This document shows positions 8,049-14,760 of a stretch of 40,983 nucleotides of DNA, piece by piece. Source of the stretch: Prevotella sp. (GTDB lineage: Bacteria; Bacteroidota; Bacteroidia; Bacteroidales; Bacteroidaceae); NCBI GenBank assembly GCA_017428805.1, contig JAFRQC010000037.1:1-40983 (forward strand), read 5' to 3'. The notes beneath the pieces were generated by a model. The model saw only the letters and a program-made list of their open reading frames with translations, was not told the DNA's origin and did not search any database. The position numbers and the translations under genes were made by a program. Position 1 is the first letter of the stretch. Every line of letters begins with the position of its first letter.

Positions 8049-10290
8049 TCTCCGTCTTTTTCTTCTTGCCGAACAGTTTCTTGAAGAAGCCTTTCTTCTC
8101 ACCATCCTGAGTGTCGCCTTTCTGCTGTTTCTCCAGTTCCTTTTGTTGCTTCTCCTTTTCCTTTTGGGCTTTCTTCGCCTGCTTTTCCTGTTCCTTCAGG
8201 GCTTTCTTCGCCTCCTTCTCCTGCTTCTTCTGTTCCTTCTTCGCCTCCTTTTCAAGTTTCTTCTGCTGCTTGCGCTCTGCCTTCTGGGCCTTGTATTCTT
8301 CTGTCTCTTTATGGAACTTGAGGCCAGACTTGGTGACCTTCATCTTCTGCATCTGGTCTGTGTCGGTGAAGGAGAAGGAGAAATACAAATCCCTGATCCT
8401 GCCGCTCTGGTACACGTCGCCTGTGGCAACGGCCCCGTCGCTATTAAGTGTGGCAGTGAGGTTGCGGATGTGAATACCCAAGTAGGATACGTCATTGACT
8501 TTCGCATTGAAGAAGCCGATAGGCAACTTGCCGCCTTTCGCCTTGCGCATCTTGGCTGTACGCGGCTTGCTGATGTCGACGGTGAAATCGGCTGAGGCAT
8601 CCATCGGTCCCATCTCTTTGATGTTCATCACCTTGCCCAGTTCGATTTTCTTGGAACTGACGTTTCCGTTGACATACTTATTCAGTTCGTCTAACGCGAA
8701 TTCAAAATTGAGATTACCGGCAGCCGTCTTCAACAGTCCCCTGAAGATCTCCTTTTTATACAATACGTCGAAGCTGCCCGTATAGTTGATGTCGCCCAGG
8801 TTGTTGAGTTGGTTCATCATCAGTTTCTTGGTGGCAAACTGGTTGATGATCTTTTCTGCAATGCCCGTTTTGGCGGTCATGTTGCTGACGTCGAACCTGA
8901 CGTGGAGTTTGTATTTGTCCTTCAGGTCGGTGATACCGCCTGTGGCAGCGAGTTGGAGTTTCTTGTCGTTGGTGCTTACCTTCACGTTGCGGAAGCTGAT
9001 AGAGTTGTTAGTGCCCTTCATCGTCAGGCTGAGGTTGAGGGGCATTGTGAAGTTCTTCAGCACAGGGGCGAACATTCTGGAGATATCCTTCAGATAGGCC
9101 GTACCTGTGATGACACCCGTCGAATAGGAGAACTCGCGTCCTTCTTTCTTGCTGGGCAGCACGATTGCACCGCTGGTGATATTGAGGACGGTGCTCTTCT
9201 GCTGAAGAATGATGTCACGCAGATCAATCTTGTCCTTTACATACATGAATTGTGCCTGGAGTTTGCGGATGTCGATGCCGGTGATGGAGTCTTTGGCTGT
9301 GAACTCGTTCAGATGGCCCGTGATACCATTCTTGCTGATGGAGTCGAGTACTACATGGAAGTCGGCGATGACGTCGAGGTGCTTGGCATCAAAGAAACCG
9401 CGCTTGGGCTTGCCTGTGTTCTTACGGGGCAGATGGTTGTCATTCTTGTAGTGCGCCTGTTTTGCCGTCGCACTGAATCGCCCTTTGTCTGTATTGACGG
9501 TCAGATGGCCGACGGAGGCTAGATTGTCCACCATGATATTGCGCTTCTTCCACAGTGACTGCCAATGGTATTCTGCATTGTAAATATCCAGCTTGGCAAT
9601 CTGTTTTTCAAAATCCCCTTTGACCGTCAGACGGCCCAAGGAGGCCGAGAAGGGCTTCAGACCTTCCTTGAACGTGGTGTCGCAGACAAGGGTGACGCTT
9701 TCTATCTCAGCGGTCTGACCACTGATCCAACCATTGTGATATTGGGCTTGTTGCAGGTGGATGTCGAGTTCGTTGTGCTTCACATGGATGTCCTTCAGCA
9801 AGAGGTCGCTGACATCAAGTTCCAACTTTCCCTTCGGCTTCTCTTTCTTTTCCTTTTTCTTTTCCTTGTCCTTGGGTTTCTTGAAGGCTTCGATGACGAA
9901 TTGGTAGTTGGCTGGCTCTTCTTTTGAGGGCTTCAGGAGCAGGGCCTCAGCACCGATGAGTTCTGCTTTCTCAATGACAATCTTGTTTTGCAGTAGCTTC
10001 AGCAGTTCAATGTCGGCAGCTATTTTCTGAACCTTGAGCATCTCGCGCTTCTCGCGGTCTTCAATCATAATGCCGTAGAGGTTGACGTCTAAGTTGAACA
10101 TGTTGATGCTGATGCTGTCGATCTCCACACGGGTTTCCAGCTTCTTTTGCAACTCTTCCACAGCCATCTCCAGCACCTTCTGCTGAAAAGACTTGTTGTT
10201 GAGAACCACTAAGGCTGCTCCCAGCAGTATGACGACTACTGCCAGAATGCCTCCAACGATCTTTAGTAATTTCTTGATTGTCTTATTCAT
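8041..10290 (-). CDS. AsmA-like inner-membrane-anchored envelope protein
   Basis: A 749-residue protein with one N-terminal membrane anchor (about residues 12-32) followed by long periplasmic beta-rich sequence of the AsmA/TamB kind; such proteins are linked to lipid transport or outer-membrane upkeep. Visible parts: an AsmA-type N-terminus (VEELQKKLETRVEIDSISI), a Lys/Glu-rich stretch near residue 145, a conserved-looking middle, and a C-terminal tail of about 75 residues made almost only of Lys, Glu, Gln and Ala that should form a coiled coil and ends in KKLFGKKKK. The tail is unusual for AsmA relatives. It is monocistronic with its own promoter and ends convergently with the epimerase gene. 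Exact function unknown. Confidence 0.75.
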   Translation of the reverse strand: MNKTIKKLLKIVGGILAVVVILLGAALVVLNNKSFQQKVLEMAVEELQKKLETRVEIDSISINMFNLDVNLYGIMIEDREKREMLKVQKIAADIELLKLLQNKIVIEKAELIGAEALLLKPSKEEPANYQFVIEAFKKPKDKEKKKEKKEKPKGKLELDVSDLLLKDIHVKHNELDIHLQQAQYHNGWISGQTAEIESVTLVCDTTFKEGLKPFSASLGRLTVKGDFEKQIAKLDIYNAEYHWQSLWKKRNIMVDNLASVGHLTVNTDKGRFSATAKQAHYKNDNHLPRKNTGKPKRGFFDAKHLDVIADFHVVLDSISKNGITGHLNEFTAKDSITGIDIRKLQAQFMYVKDKIDLRDIILQQKSTVLNITSGAIVLPSKKEGREFSYSTGVITGTAYLKDISRMFAPVLKNFTMPLNLSLTMKGTNNSISFRNVKVSTNDKKLQLAATGGITDLKDKYKLHVRFDVSNMTAKTGIAEKIINQFATKKLMMNQLNNLGDINYTGSFDVLYKKEIFRGLLKTAAGNLNFEFALDELNKYVNGNVSSKKIELGKVMNIKEMGPMDASADFTVDISKPRTAKMRKAKGGKLPIGFFNAKVNDVSYLGIHIRNLTATLNSDGAVATGDVYQSGRIRDLYFSFSFTDTDQMQKMKVTKSGLKFHKETEEYKAQKAERKQQKKLEKEAKKEQKKQEKEAKKALKEQEKQAKKAQKEKEKQQKELEKQQKGDTQDGEKKGFFKKLFGKKKKTETT

Positions 10291-10310
10291 TGCTATCTAT
10301 AGTTGTGCTG

Positions 10311-10341
10311 CAAAGTTAGGTATTTATTTCCTTTCCACCAA
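10311..10341 (-). promoter_or_regulatory. Promoter of the AsmA-like gene
   Basis: On the minus strand TTG (10341-10339), 20 bp, then TAACTTTG (10318-10311). The ATG at 10290 lies 20 bp further. It is divergent to the toxin-antitoxin promoter, with about 28 bp between the two -33 elements. Confidence 0.75.
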
Positions 10342-10369
10342 ATATTCCGCCAACTTTTTCGCTAATTAT

Positions 10370-10400
10370 TTGGAAGTCTCGGAAATATTGTATATATTTG
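10370..10400 (+). promoter_or_regulatory. Promoter of the toxin-antitoxin pair
   Basis: TTG at 10370-10372, 20 bp, TATATTTG at 10393-10400. Transcription should start near 10405, which makes the GTG at 10405 an unlikely start and favours the ATG at 10426. Confidence 0.75.
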
Positions 10401-10425
10401 CACCGTGATTCAAACAAATGGAAAT

Positions 10426-10638
10426 ATGTGTACAGTTACTTTAGAGTATAATAGGAATAATGCATTGGCTCGACGGAAGCTCAGAGCCCTGCTTGCTACA
10501 GGACTATTTCTGAAAGTAGGAGAAACACCTCAAGAAGAGGTGACACAGGAAGCAATTGAGGCTCATCGTGAACTAAGGGATGCTTTCCTTGAGCATTCTC
10601 GCAAGACTATGTCTCACGTTATAGCACGCTATTTATGA
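10426..10638 (+). CDS. Putative antitoxin of a PemK/MazF-type pair
   Basis: A 70-residue, mostly helical protein beginning MCTVTLEYNRNNALARRK. It overlaps the following PemK-like toxin gene by 4 bp (ATGA), the usual arrangement for translational coupling of antitoxin then toxin. The sequence resembles short Bacteroidales proteins of the form EYNxxNALAxxLLxALLATGLF, but I cannot assign a DNA-binding fold. An in-frame GTG at 10405 lies at the expected transcription start and was rejected as start. Antitoxins usually repress their own promoter; no clear operator palindrome was seen. Confidence 0.65.
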   Translation: MCTVTLEYNRNNALARRKLRALLATGLFLKVGETPQEEVTQEAIEAHRELRDAFLEHSRKTMSHVIARYL

Positions 10639-10976
10639 AATACCATCAGCGAGACATAGTGGAGGTCAGTTTCCTTTTCCCAGATGGGACGTTCAAACCC
10701 CATCCTGCTATCATTGTTTCCAATGACCAGCTACAAGAGGATGAAGATGGTATGTTCTACCTTGTGCTCATCACATCGAATGACTGGCTCAATCCTCAGT
10801 ATTCTTATCCATTAAGCGACGAGATGGTTGACGGGTTTACTTTTTCAAAGCCCAGCCTTGTGAAATGTCACATTATCTCTGGCAACATTGAGCGTGATGT
10901 CAATCGTCGTCTCGGTTCCATCAAACAGCAATACTTTGATGAAATAGTAGATAAAATAGTTGAGTCGATTTTTTGA
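10635..10976 (+). CDS. PemK/MazF-family toxin-like protein
   Basis: A 113-residue protein with the SH3-like PemK/MazF pattern: an opening QRDIVEVSFLFPDG, a central PAIIVSND strand, a Leu/Ile-rich strand YLVLITSN, and VKCHIISGNIERDVNRRLGSI near the end, which matches the conserved SxVKxxxI...I.RR.G region of the family. Members cut mRNA in the cytoplasm at short sites and are held inactive by the partner encoded just upstream. Length is normal and no break is seen, so it may be functional. Target sequence cannot be predicted. Confidence 0.78.
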   Translation: MKYHQRDIVEVSFLFPDGTFKPHPAIIVSNDQLQEDEDGMFYLVLITSNDWLNPQYSYPLSDEMVDGFTFSKPSLVKCHIISGNIERDVNRRLGSIKQQYFDEIVDKIVESIF

Positions 10977-11050
10977 TTCAATAGCATAATGTGTAACCCC
11001 TAAAAACGAATTGCGTATGGTAACATAGCAAAGACAAAGAAAAGAAATAT

Positions 11051-11224
11051 ACGTTGAAGCGTCCACTGAATCTTGTTTCTGAAAATCTCCTAAATTCAAG
11101 AACCATCAAGATAAAGTAGACGGTTCGCGCCTGAGGGCGTGAGCCTTTACTCGTTTAAGATGGTTAGGTGTTGGGAGATACCTCAGAAACGTAAGCGAAG
11201 TAAATAGCTCACGTTTTCTTTTTG
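11051..11224 (+). ncRNA. Candidate structured RNA (leader or independent sRNA), family not recognised
   Basis: The 286-bp gap between the toxin gene and the dockerin-like gene contains nested stems on the plus strand: GTTTCTGA 11075-11082 with TCAGAAAC 11183-11190; ATCTCC 11085-11090 with GGAGAT 11174-11179; AACCATC 11101-11107 with GATGGTT 11159-11165; and GGTTCGCGCC 11122-11131 with GGCGTGAGCC 11136-11145 closing a TGAG loop. Together they make one long rod with internal loops. An intrinsic terminator follows directly. The shape fits either a riboswitch/attenuator for the next gene, which starts 39 bp after the T-run, or a free sRNA. No open frame explains the region and I cannot name an Rfam family. 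Confidence 0.6.
11190..11224 (+). terminator. Intrinsic terminator at the end of the structured RNA
   Basis: CGTAAGC (11190-11196) pairs with GCTCACG (11207-11213) with one mismatch around a 10-nt loop, followed by TTTTCTTTTTG. The first base of the stem is shared with the long stem of the RNA upstream, so the two structures touch. It stands before, not after, the dockerin-like gene, which suggests premature termination or the 3' end of an sRNA. Confidence 0.6.
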
Positions 11225-11262
11225 TATACGCTAAAATATAAACTCCTAAATAAATAACGATT

Positions 11263-12225
11263 ATGAAGAAATTATTATCTTTATTTGCGACGGTTTTGAT
11301 CGCCGTTGGTGTAAACGCTCAGAAGGTAGTTTCTGAGATAGACTGGACGCAGGAGAAATCTTACCCTGCTGGTTGGTTATACTCTGAGGGCGCTACTGTG
11401 TCCGTCACTTCTGAGGGCCTGACCATCGAAGCCAATCCTAAAGAAAATGCCAATTACTGGGAGCCTCAGATTCCGATAATCAAAGGCTTCAACCTTGAGA
11501 AAGGCGGACTGTATCAGGTGAAGATTACCATCAACTCCCCCGTCGCTGGTGAATTACGTTTGGACTTGGGAAGCTGGGATGGAAGTGGAGCTTCACAAGC
11601 TGCAGCCATTAATGTCACGAAAGGCGTCAAGGAATACACAGCCCTTTTCCTTGATTATCCTGTTAGTTGTGTTGATGCTCAGGTCCTCTACCAATGCGGT
11701 AAATTGCCGGGCAAGCATGTTATTAAAGAGGTAAAGGTTATCGACTTGAACAAAGCACCATTGGAAGGTGATTTGAATCATGATGGAGAGGTGAATGCAG
11801 CAGATGTCGTTTGCCTTGTTGATATTATCATGAAGAAAGAAAGCCATTCTCAGCCAACGGGAAGCTATTGGTATTATGGTAAATTTGAAGATTTAGAAAA
11901 TGGATCTTATCCATCTGAAGGAAATATTGTAACATATACAAATGATATGTATCAGACATTTGATGCAACAGGAAGTTCATGGTATAATTTAGATACATCA
12001 ATTGAAAGAATACATGTACCTTTTGCACCATTATTCTTAAAAGATGATATATGCTGTGTTGCTGTACCTGTATCATCTGGATTTAATGATATATTAGATT
12101 TAACTAATACATCAATGATAGGTATTAGCATAACACAATCAAACAAAACAATTAATGGAATTGAATATATAGTTTGGATTGGTAGAGGAACTGGAAGATT
12201 AATGGGATATCTAATCAAAAAATAA
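11263..12225 (+). CDS. Secreted protein with jelly-roll-like domain, dockerin-type repeat and AT-rich C-terminal domain
   Basis: A 320-residue exported protein: signal peptide MKKLLSLFATVLIAVGVNA; a beta-rich N-terminal region (about 20-165) resembling carbohydrate-binding jelly rolls; a calcium-binding dockerin-like repeat at about 169-190 (GDLNHDGEVNAADVVCLVDI); and a C-terminal domain from about 200 onward that I do not recognise. The DNA of the last 360 bp is much more AT-rich than the rest, with many AAT, ATA and TTA codons, while the first part has normal composition; this looks like a domain gained by recombination. In Bacteroidetes such dockerin-like repeats are found in secreted proteins outside true cellulosomes. 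Ligand unknown. The gene is preceded by a structured RNA and terminator. Confidence 0.75.
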   Translation: MKKLLSLFATVLIAVGVNAQKVVSEIDWTQEKSYPAGWLYSEGATVSVTSEGLTIEANPKENANYWEPQIPIIKGFNLEKGGLYQVKITINSPVAGELRLDLGSWDGSGASQAAAINVTKGVKEYTALFLDYPVSCVDAQVLYQCGKLPGKHVIKEVKVIDLNKAPLEGDLNHDGEVNAADVVCLVDIIMKKESHSQPTGSYWYYGKFEDLENGSYPSEGNIVTYTNDMYQTFDATGSSWYNLDTSIERIHVPFAPLFLKDDICCVAVPVSSGFNDILDLTNTSMIGISITQSNKTINGIEYIVWIGRGTGRLMGYLIKK

Positions 12226-12231
12226 TGTATT

Positions 12232-12274
12232 AAGGTTCAAACTCACAAAAAGACGCAATGGAGTTATGAACCTT
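12232..12274 (+). terminator. Stem-loop after the dockerin-like gene
   Basis: AAGGTTCAAACTC (12232-12244) pairs with GAGTT-A-TGAACCTT (12261-12274), 13 bp with one bulged A and a 16-nt loop. It starts 6 bp after the stop codon. There is no clear T-run behind it, so it may protect the 3' end rather than terminate. Confidence 0.4.
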
Positions 12275-12283
12275 TGTGTCGCG

Positions 12284-12526
12284 ATGATGACGCAAAATCC
12301 AGGAAATAAAGAGTTATTAGTTCCGATTAAAAAACTTTCCGTCCTTGGCGGCGAACAGATAATCCTCAGTGTGGAATGAGTGTTCTTTGATGAAGAACAA
12401 ACGTTCTACGCCGAGGATTTATGTTTTAGTGGCTGGAAAGTGACAAAGACTATTGAGGAAAGTAGCAGAGAGTACGGAGGAAATTGGCAGAGACCTCAGA
12501 TGAAACTGATGTTCAAGTCCGTTTAA
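12284..12526 (+). pseudogene. Small unknown gene broken by one in-frame TGA
   Basis: From ATG 12284 an open frame reads 31 codons (MMTQNPGNKELLVPIKKL...), meets TGA at 12377-12379, and goes on in the same frame for 48 more codons to TAA at 12524-12526 (second half begins VFFDEEQTFYAEDLCFSGW). The amino acid make-up on both sides is protein-like, and TGG to TGA would be a single change giving SVEWVFFDEEQ. The likeliest reading is a decayed gene of about 80 residues. Other genes here end in TGA, so recoding by a variant code is unlikely. No family recognised. Confidence 0.4.
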
Positions 12527-12533
12527 AACGTTC

Positions 12534-12616
12534 GTTGACATCAGTCAACGCATTCGTCGACTTAAGTCAACGAACCTGTTGACTGGAGTCAAACAATCAT
12601 TTGACTATATGTCAAC
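12534..12616. repeat. Array of four phased palindromes GTTGAC-N4-GTCAAC
   Basis: Four imperfect copies of a 16-17 bp palindrome: 12534-12549, 12556-12571 (GTCGAC half), 12578-12593 (last base changed) and 12600-12616 (5-bp centre). Centres lie at about 12541.5, 12563.5, 12585.5 and 12608, a spacing of 22 bp. The halves are kept while the 4-5 bp centres differ (ATCA, TTAA, TGGA, TATAT). The array ends 66 bp before the -33 element of the phosphatase promoter, so it could be a binding array for a dimeric regulator. Arms and spacers are too short for CRISPR. Confidence 0.75.
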
Positions 12617-12682
12617 GACCGACGAAGTGTGTGTGAAATGGCATCGTCTAATAAAGAAAGCAAAAGAAAACAATCGATTTGT

Positions 12683-12713
12683 TTGGATGATTCAGAAATT
12701 TATCGTATCTTTG
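12683..12713 (+). promoter_or_regulatory. Promoter of the PafA-like phosphatase gene
   Basis: TTG at 12683-12685, 20 bp, TATCTTTG at 12706-12713; the ATG at 12746 follows 32 bp later. The 12617-12682 stretch between the palindrome array and this promoter shows no other clear feature. Confidence 0.78.
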
Positions 12714-12745
12714 CACCATAGTTTACAGATGAATATAACAATCAA

Positions 12746-14263
12746 ATGAGAAAATCCTTATTGATATTACTGCTGTTCGCGTGTGTGGCGACGCAGATGT
12801 GGGCCGGGACGAAGATGAATGAGCGTCCTAAGTTGGTGGTGGGAATCGTGGTGGACCAGATGCGATGGGACTACCTGCCCAGGTATTATGACCAGTTTGG
12901 CGACGACGGTTTCAAACGGTTGATAGAAGACGGCTTCTCCTGCGACAACTGCCTGATCAACTATCTGCCGACGGTGACAGCCATCGGCCATACGAGTGTG
13001 TATACTGGTGCGACACCTGCCTTGCATGGTATCTGTGGCAACAACTTCTTCATCGACGGAAAGTCTGTGTATTGTTGTGAGGATACGACGGTAAGCGTTG
13101 TTGGCAGTAACTCAAAGAAACCGATGTCACCCCATCTTCTGCTCTCGACCACGATTGGCGACCAGTTGAGGATGCACACCGACTTCCGCTCAAAGGTCGT
13201 CGGCGTGTCGTATAAGGATCGTGCCGCCATCCTTCCCGCAGGCCGTTCTGCCAATGCTGCCTACTGGCTGGACACAAAGAATCTCTGTTTTGTCACCAGT
13301 ACCTATTATATGGATGAGCTGCCAGAATGGGCCAAGGCCTGCAACCTTCAACTGAAGAAGAACAAGAAGGCGCAGGAACTGGGCAGTAAGATTGGCTATG
13401 ACCCCATCTGTGGCACAGTGACTACAGACATGGCCATAGCCGCTCTGAAGGGTGAGCAGTTGGGTAAAGGTGACGTGACGGACATGCTCTGCGTCAGCTA
13501 TTCCCAGACTGATGTCATCGGACATGCCTGGGGCACGCGTGGTGAGCATGCAGACGGTGCCTATCTGCAACTCGACAAAGATCTCGCACGACTGCTCAAT
13601 GCTCTCGATGAACATGTGGGCAAGGGAAACTACCTGCTCTTTCTGACGGCTGATCACGGTGCTGCCCACAACTTTCAGTGGATGGCAGACCACAAGATGA
13701 ATGGTGGCGCATGGAAAGTGAGAGACGATGTGCTTGATGACAGCCTTGATGCCTATCTGCGTGAGACGATAGGAGCTGACCTGTCTGTCATCAGTGACAT
13801 CAATAGCTATCGCGTATTCCTGAACCATGCACGCATCAAGGAACTTGGCCTAGAGGTTCAGAAGGTGAAGGATGTGCTGATCGACTATGCCAGACAGTTG
13901 CCCCATGTGCAGTTTGTGATGGACTTTGAGAAGGTGAACACGTGGAGTGTGCCTGATGTCATCCGCAGTCGTGCCCTCTTGGGCTATCATCCTCGTCGTT
14001 CTGGCGACTTGCTGATAGTGCTTGAGGCTGGCTGGTATGAGTTTGGGCCAGGTTCATCGCCTGTGGGTACGACGCATGGCGAGTGGAATCCCTACGATGC
14101 CCACATCCCCCTGCTGTTCTATGGCTGGGAAGTGGAACATGGCAGCACCAGCCGCGAGGTACACATCACTGACATTGCTCCTACCGTCACCCAGATGCTG
14201 CATATCCAGCAGCCGAATGCCTGCATCGGAGAGGCTATCACGGAGATAATCGATGGGGATTAA
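12746..14263 (+). CDS. PafA-like alkaline phosphatase (alkaline phosphatase superfamily)
   Basis: Exported metal-dependent phosphatase of 505 residues, probably releasing phosphate from organic monoesters in the periplasm. The signal peptide ends near residue 20 (MWAG). The fold motifs are in order: metal Asp in VVDQMRWDYL, nucleophile Thr76 in NYLPTVTAIGHTSVYTG, the Asp/His pair in SQTDVIGHAWG, Asp303-His304 in TADHGAAHN, and the late His in TTHGEWNPYD. Use of Thr, not Ser, is the mark of PafA and NPP relatives. PafA of Flavobacteria is made regardless of phosphate; here the palindrome array upstream suggests some control. It is a single gene with the nuo operon following. Confidence 0.87.
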   Translation: MRKSLLILLLFACVATQMWAGTKMNERPKLVVGIVVDQMRWDYLPRYYDQFGDDGFKRLIEDGFSCDNCLINYLPTVTAIGHTSVYTGATPALHGICGNNFFIDGKSVYCCEDTTVSVVGSNSKKPMSPHLLLSTTIGDQLRMHTDFRSKVVGVSYKDRAAILPAGRSANAAYWLDTKNLCFVTSTYYMDELPEWAKACNLQLKKNKKAQELGSKIGYDPICGTVTTDMAIAALKGEQLGKGDVTDMLCVSYSQTDVIGHAWGTRGEHADGAYLQLDKDLARLLNALDEHVGKGNYLLFLTADHGAAHNFQWMADHKMNGGAWKVRDDVLDDSLDAYLRETIGADLSVISDINSYRVFLNHARIKELGLEVQKVKDVLIDYARQLPHVQFVMDFEKVNTWSVPDVIRSRALLGYHPRRSGDLLIVLEAGWYEFGPGSSPVGTTHGEWNPYDAHIPLLFYGWEVEHGSTSREVHITDIAPTVTQMLHIQQPNACIGEAITEIIDGD

Positions 14264-14268
14264 CAATT

Positions 14269-14288
14269 ATTATTAATTAATTAATAAT
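14269..14288. repeat. Perfect 20-bp AT palindrome after the phosphatase gene
   Basis: The 20 bp starting ATTATTAATTAATT form a perfect palindrome 5 bp after the phosphatase stop codon. It consists only of A and T, so as RNA it would be a weak hairpin; it may be a DNA-bending or protein site. Confidence 0.55.
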
Positions 14289-14315
14289 TATTCGCCTAAT
14301 TTACAAATATTCTTT

Positions 14316-14354
14316 GTACCTTTGCACCACAAAAGCGGCAAAGGTACATTTTTT
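14316..14354 (+). terminator. Terminator-like hairpin that contains the -7 element of the nuo promoter
   Basis: GTACCTTTGC (14316-14325) and GCAAAGGTAC (14338-14347) form a perfect 10-bp stem with a 12-nt loop, followed by ATTTTTTG. This is a good intrinsic terminator for the phosphatase transcript. The left arm is also a perfect TACCTTTG -7 element (14317-14324) facing nuoA; a matching -33 TTG is not clear. A transcript starting at about 14330 would lack the left arm and escape the terminator. Confidence 0.55.
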
Positions 14355-14409
14355 GATGGAACTCTGCTTAAGAACGAACAATATTGTTATAACATTATAT
14401 TAATTATTT

Positions 14410-14760
14410 ATGAACTATGCTTTGTTAATTACCGTCCTTTTGACGGCTATTACATTGGTGGTGGCGGCTTACGTCGTAGCCAAGCTGATAGGACCGCGGT
14501 CCTACGCGAAGGTGAAGGGTGAGCCGTATGAGAGTGGTATCCCCACGCGAGGCACCTCATGGCTGCCCATCTCCGTGGGATTCTACCTCTTCGCCATCCT
14601 GTTCCTCATGTTCGATGTGGAAACGGTGTTTCTGTATCCGTGGGCTGTAGTAGTGAAGGACTTCGGTGCGATGGCATTGCTGTCGATCGGCTTCTTCCTG
14701 GTAGTTCTGGTTTTAGGCTTGGCTTACGCCTGGCGGAAAGGAGATCTGGAATGGAAGTAA
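14410..14760 (+). CDS. nuoA: Complex I subunit NuoA
   Basis: Small membrane subunit of the proton-pumping complex I, 116 residues with three membrane helices. The conserved loop after helix 1 (YESGIPTRGTSW) and the acidic FLMFDVETVFLYPW of helix 2 are typical. It begins the nuo operon about 85 bp after a TACCTTTG element and overlaps nuoB by 10 bp. The leader holds a palindrome AACAATATTGTT at 14377-14388. Confidence 0.95.
   Translation: MNYALLITVLLTAITLVVAAYVVAKLIGPRSYAKVKGEPYESGIPTRGTSWLPISVGFYLFAILFLMFDVETVFLYPWAVVVKDFGAMALLSIGFFLVVLVLGLAYAWRKGDLEWK

Noticed and set aside
8143..9522. Several plus-strand open frames opposite the AsmA-like gene
   Set aside because: Low-complexity Phe/Leu/Ser text mirrors the Lys/Glu-rich tail on the other strand.
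11051..11224. tRNA, tmRNA or rRNA fragment
   Set aside because: No cloverleaf, no CCA-ready acceptor, no T-loop sequence and no tag frame.
12377..12379. TGA as selenocysteine or tryptophan codon
   Set aside because: Other genes here end in TGA (for example the toxin and the EEP gene) and no SECIS-like hairpin follows; a nonsense mutation is simpler.
12534..12616. CRISPR array
   Set aside because: Repeats of 16 bp with 6-bp spacers and no cas genes; units are palindromes with variable centres.
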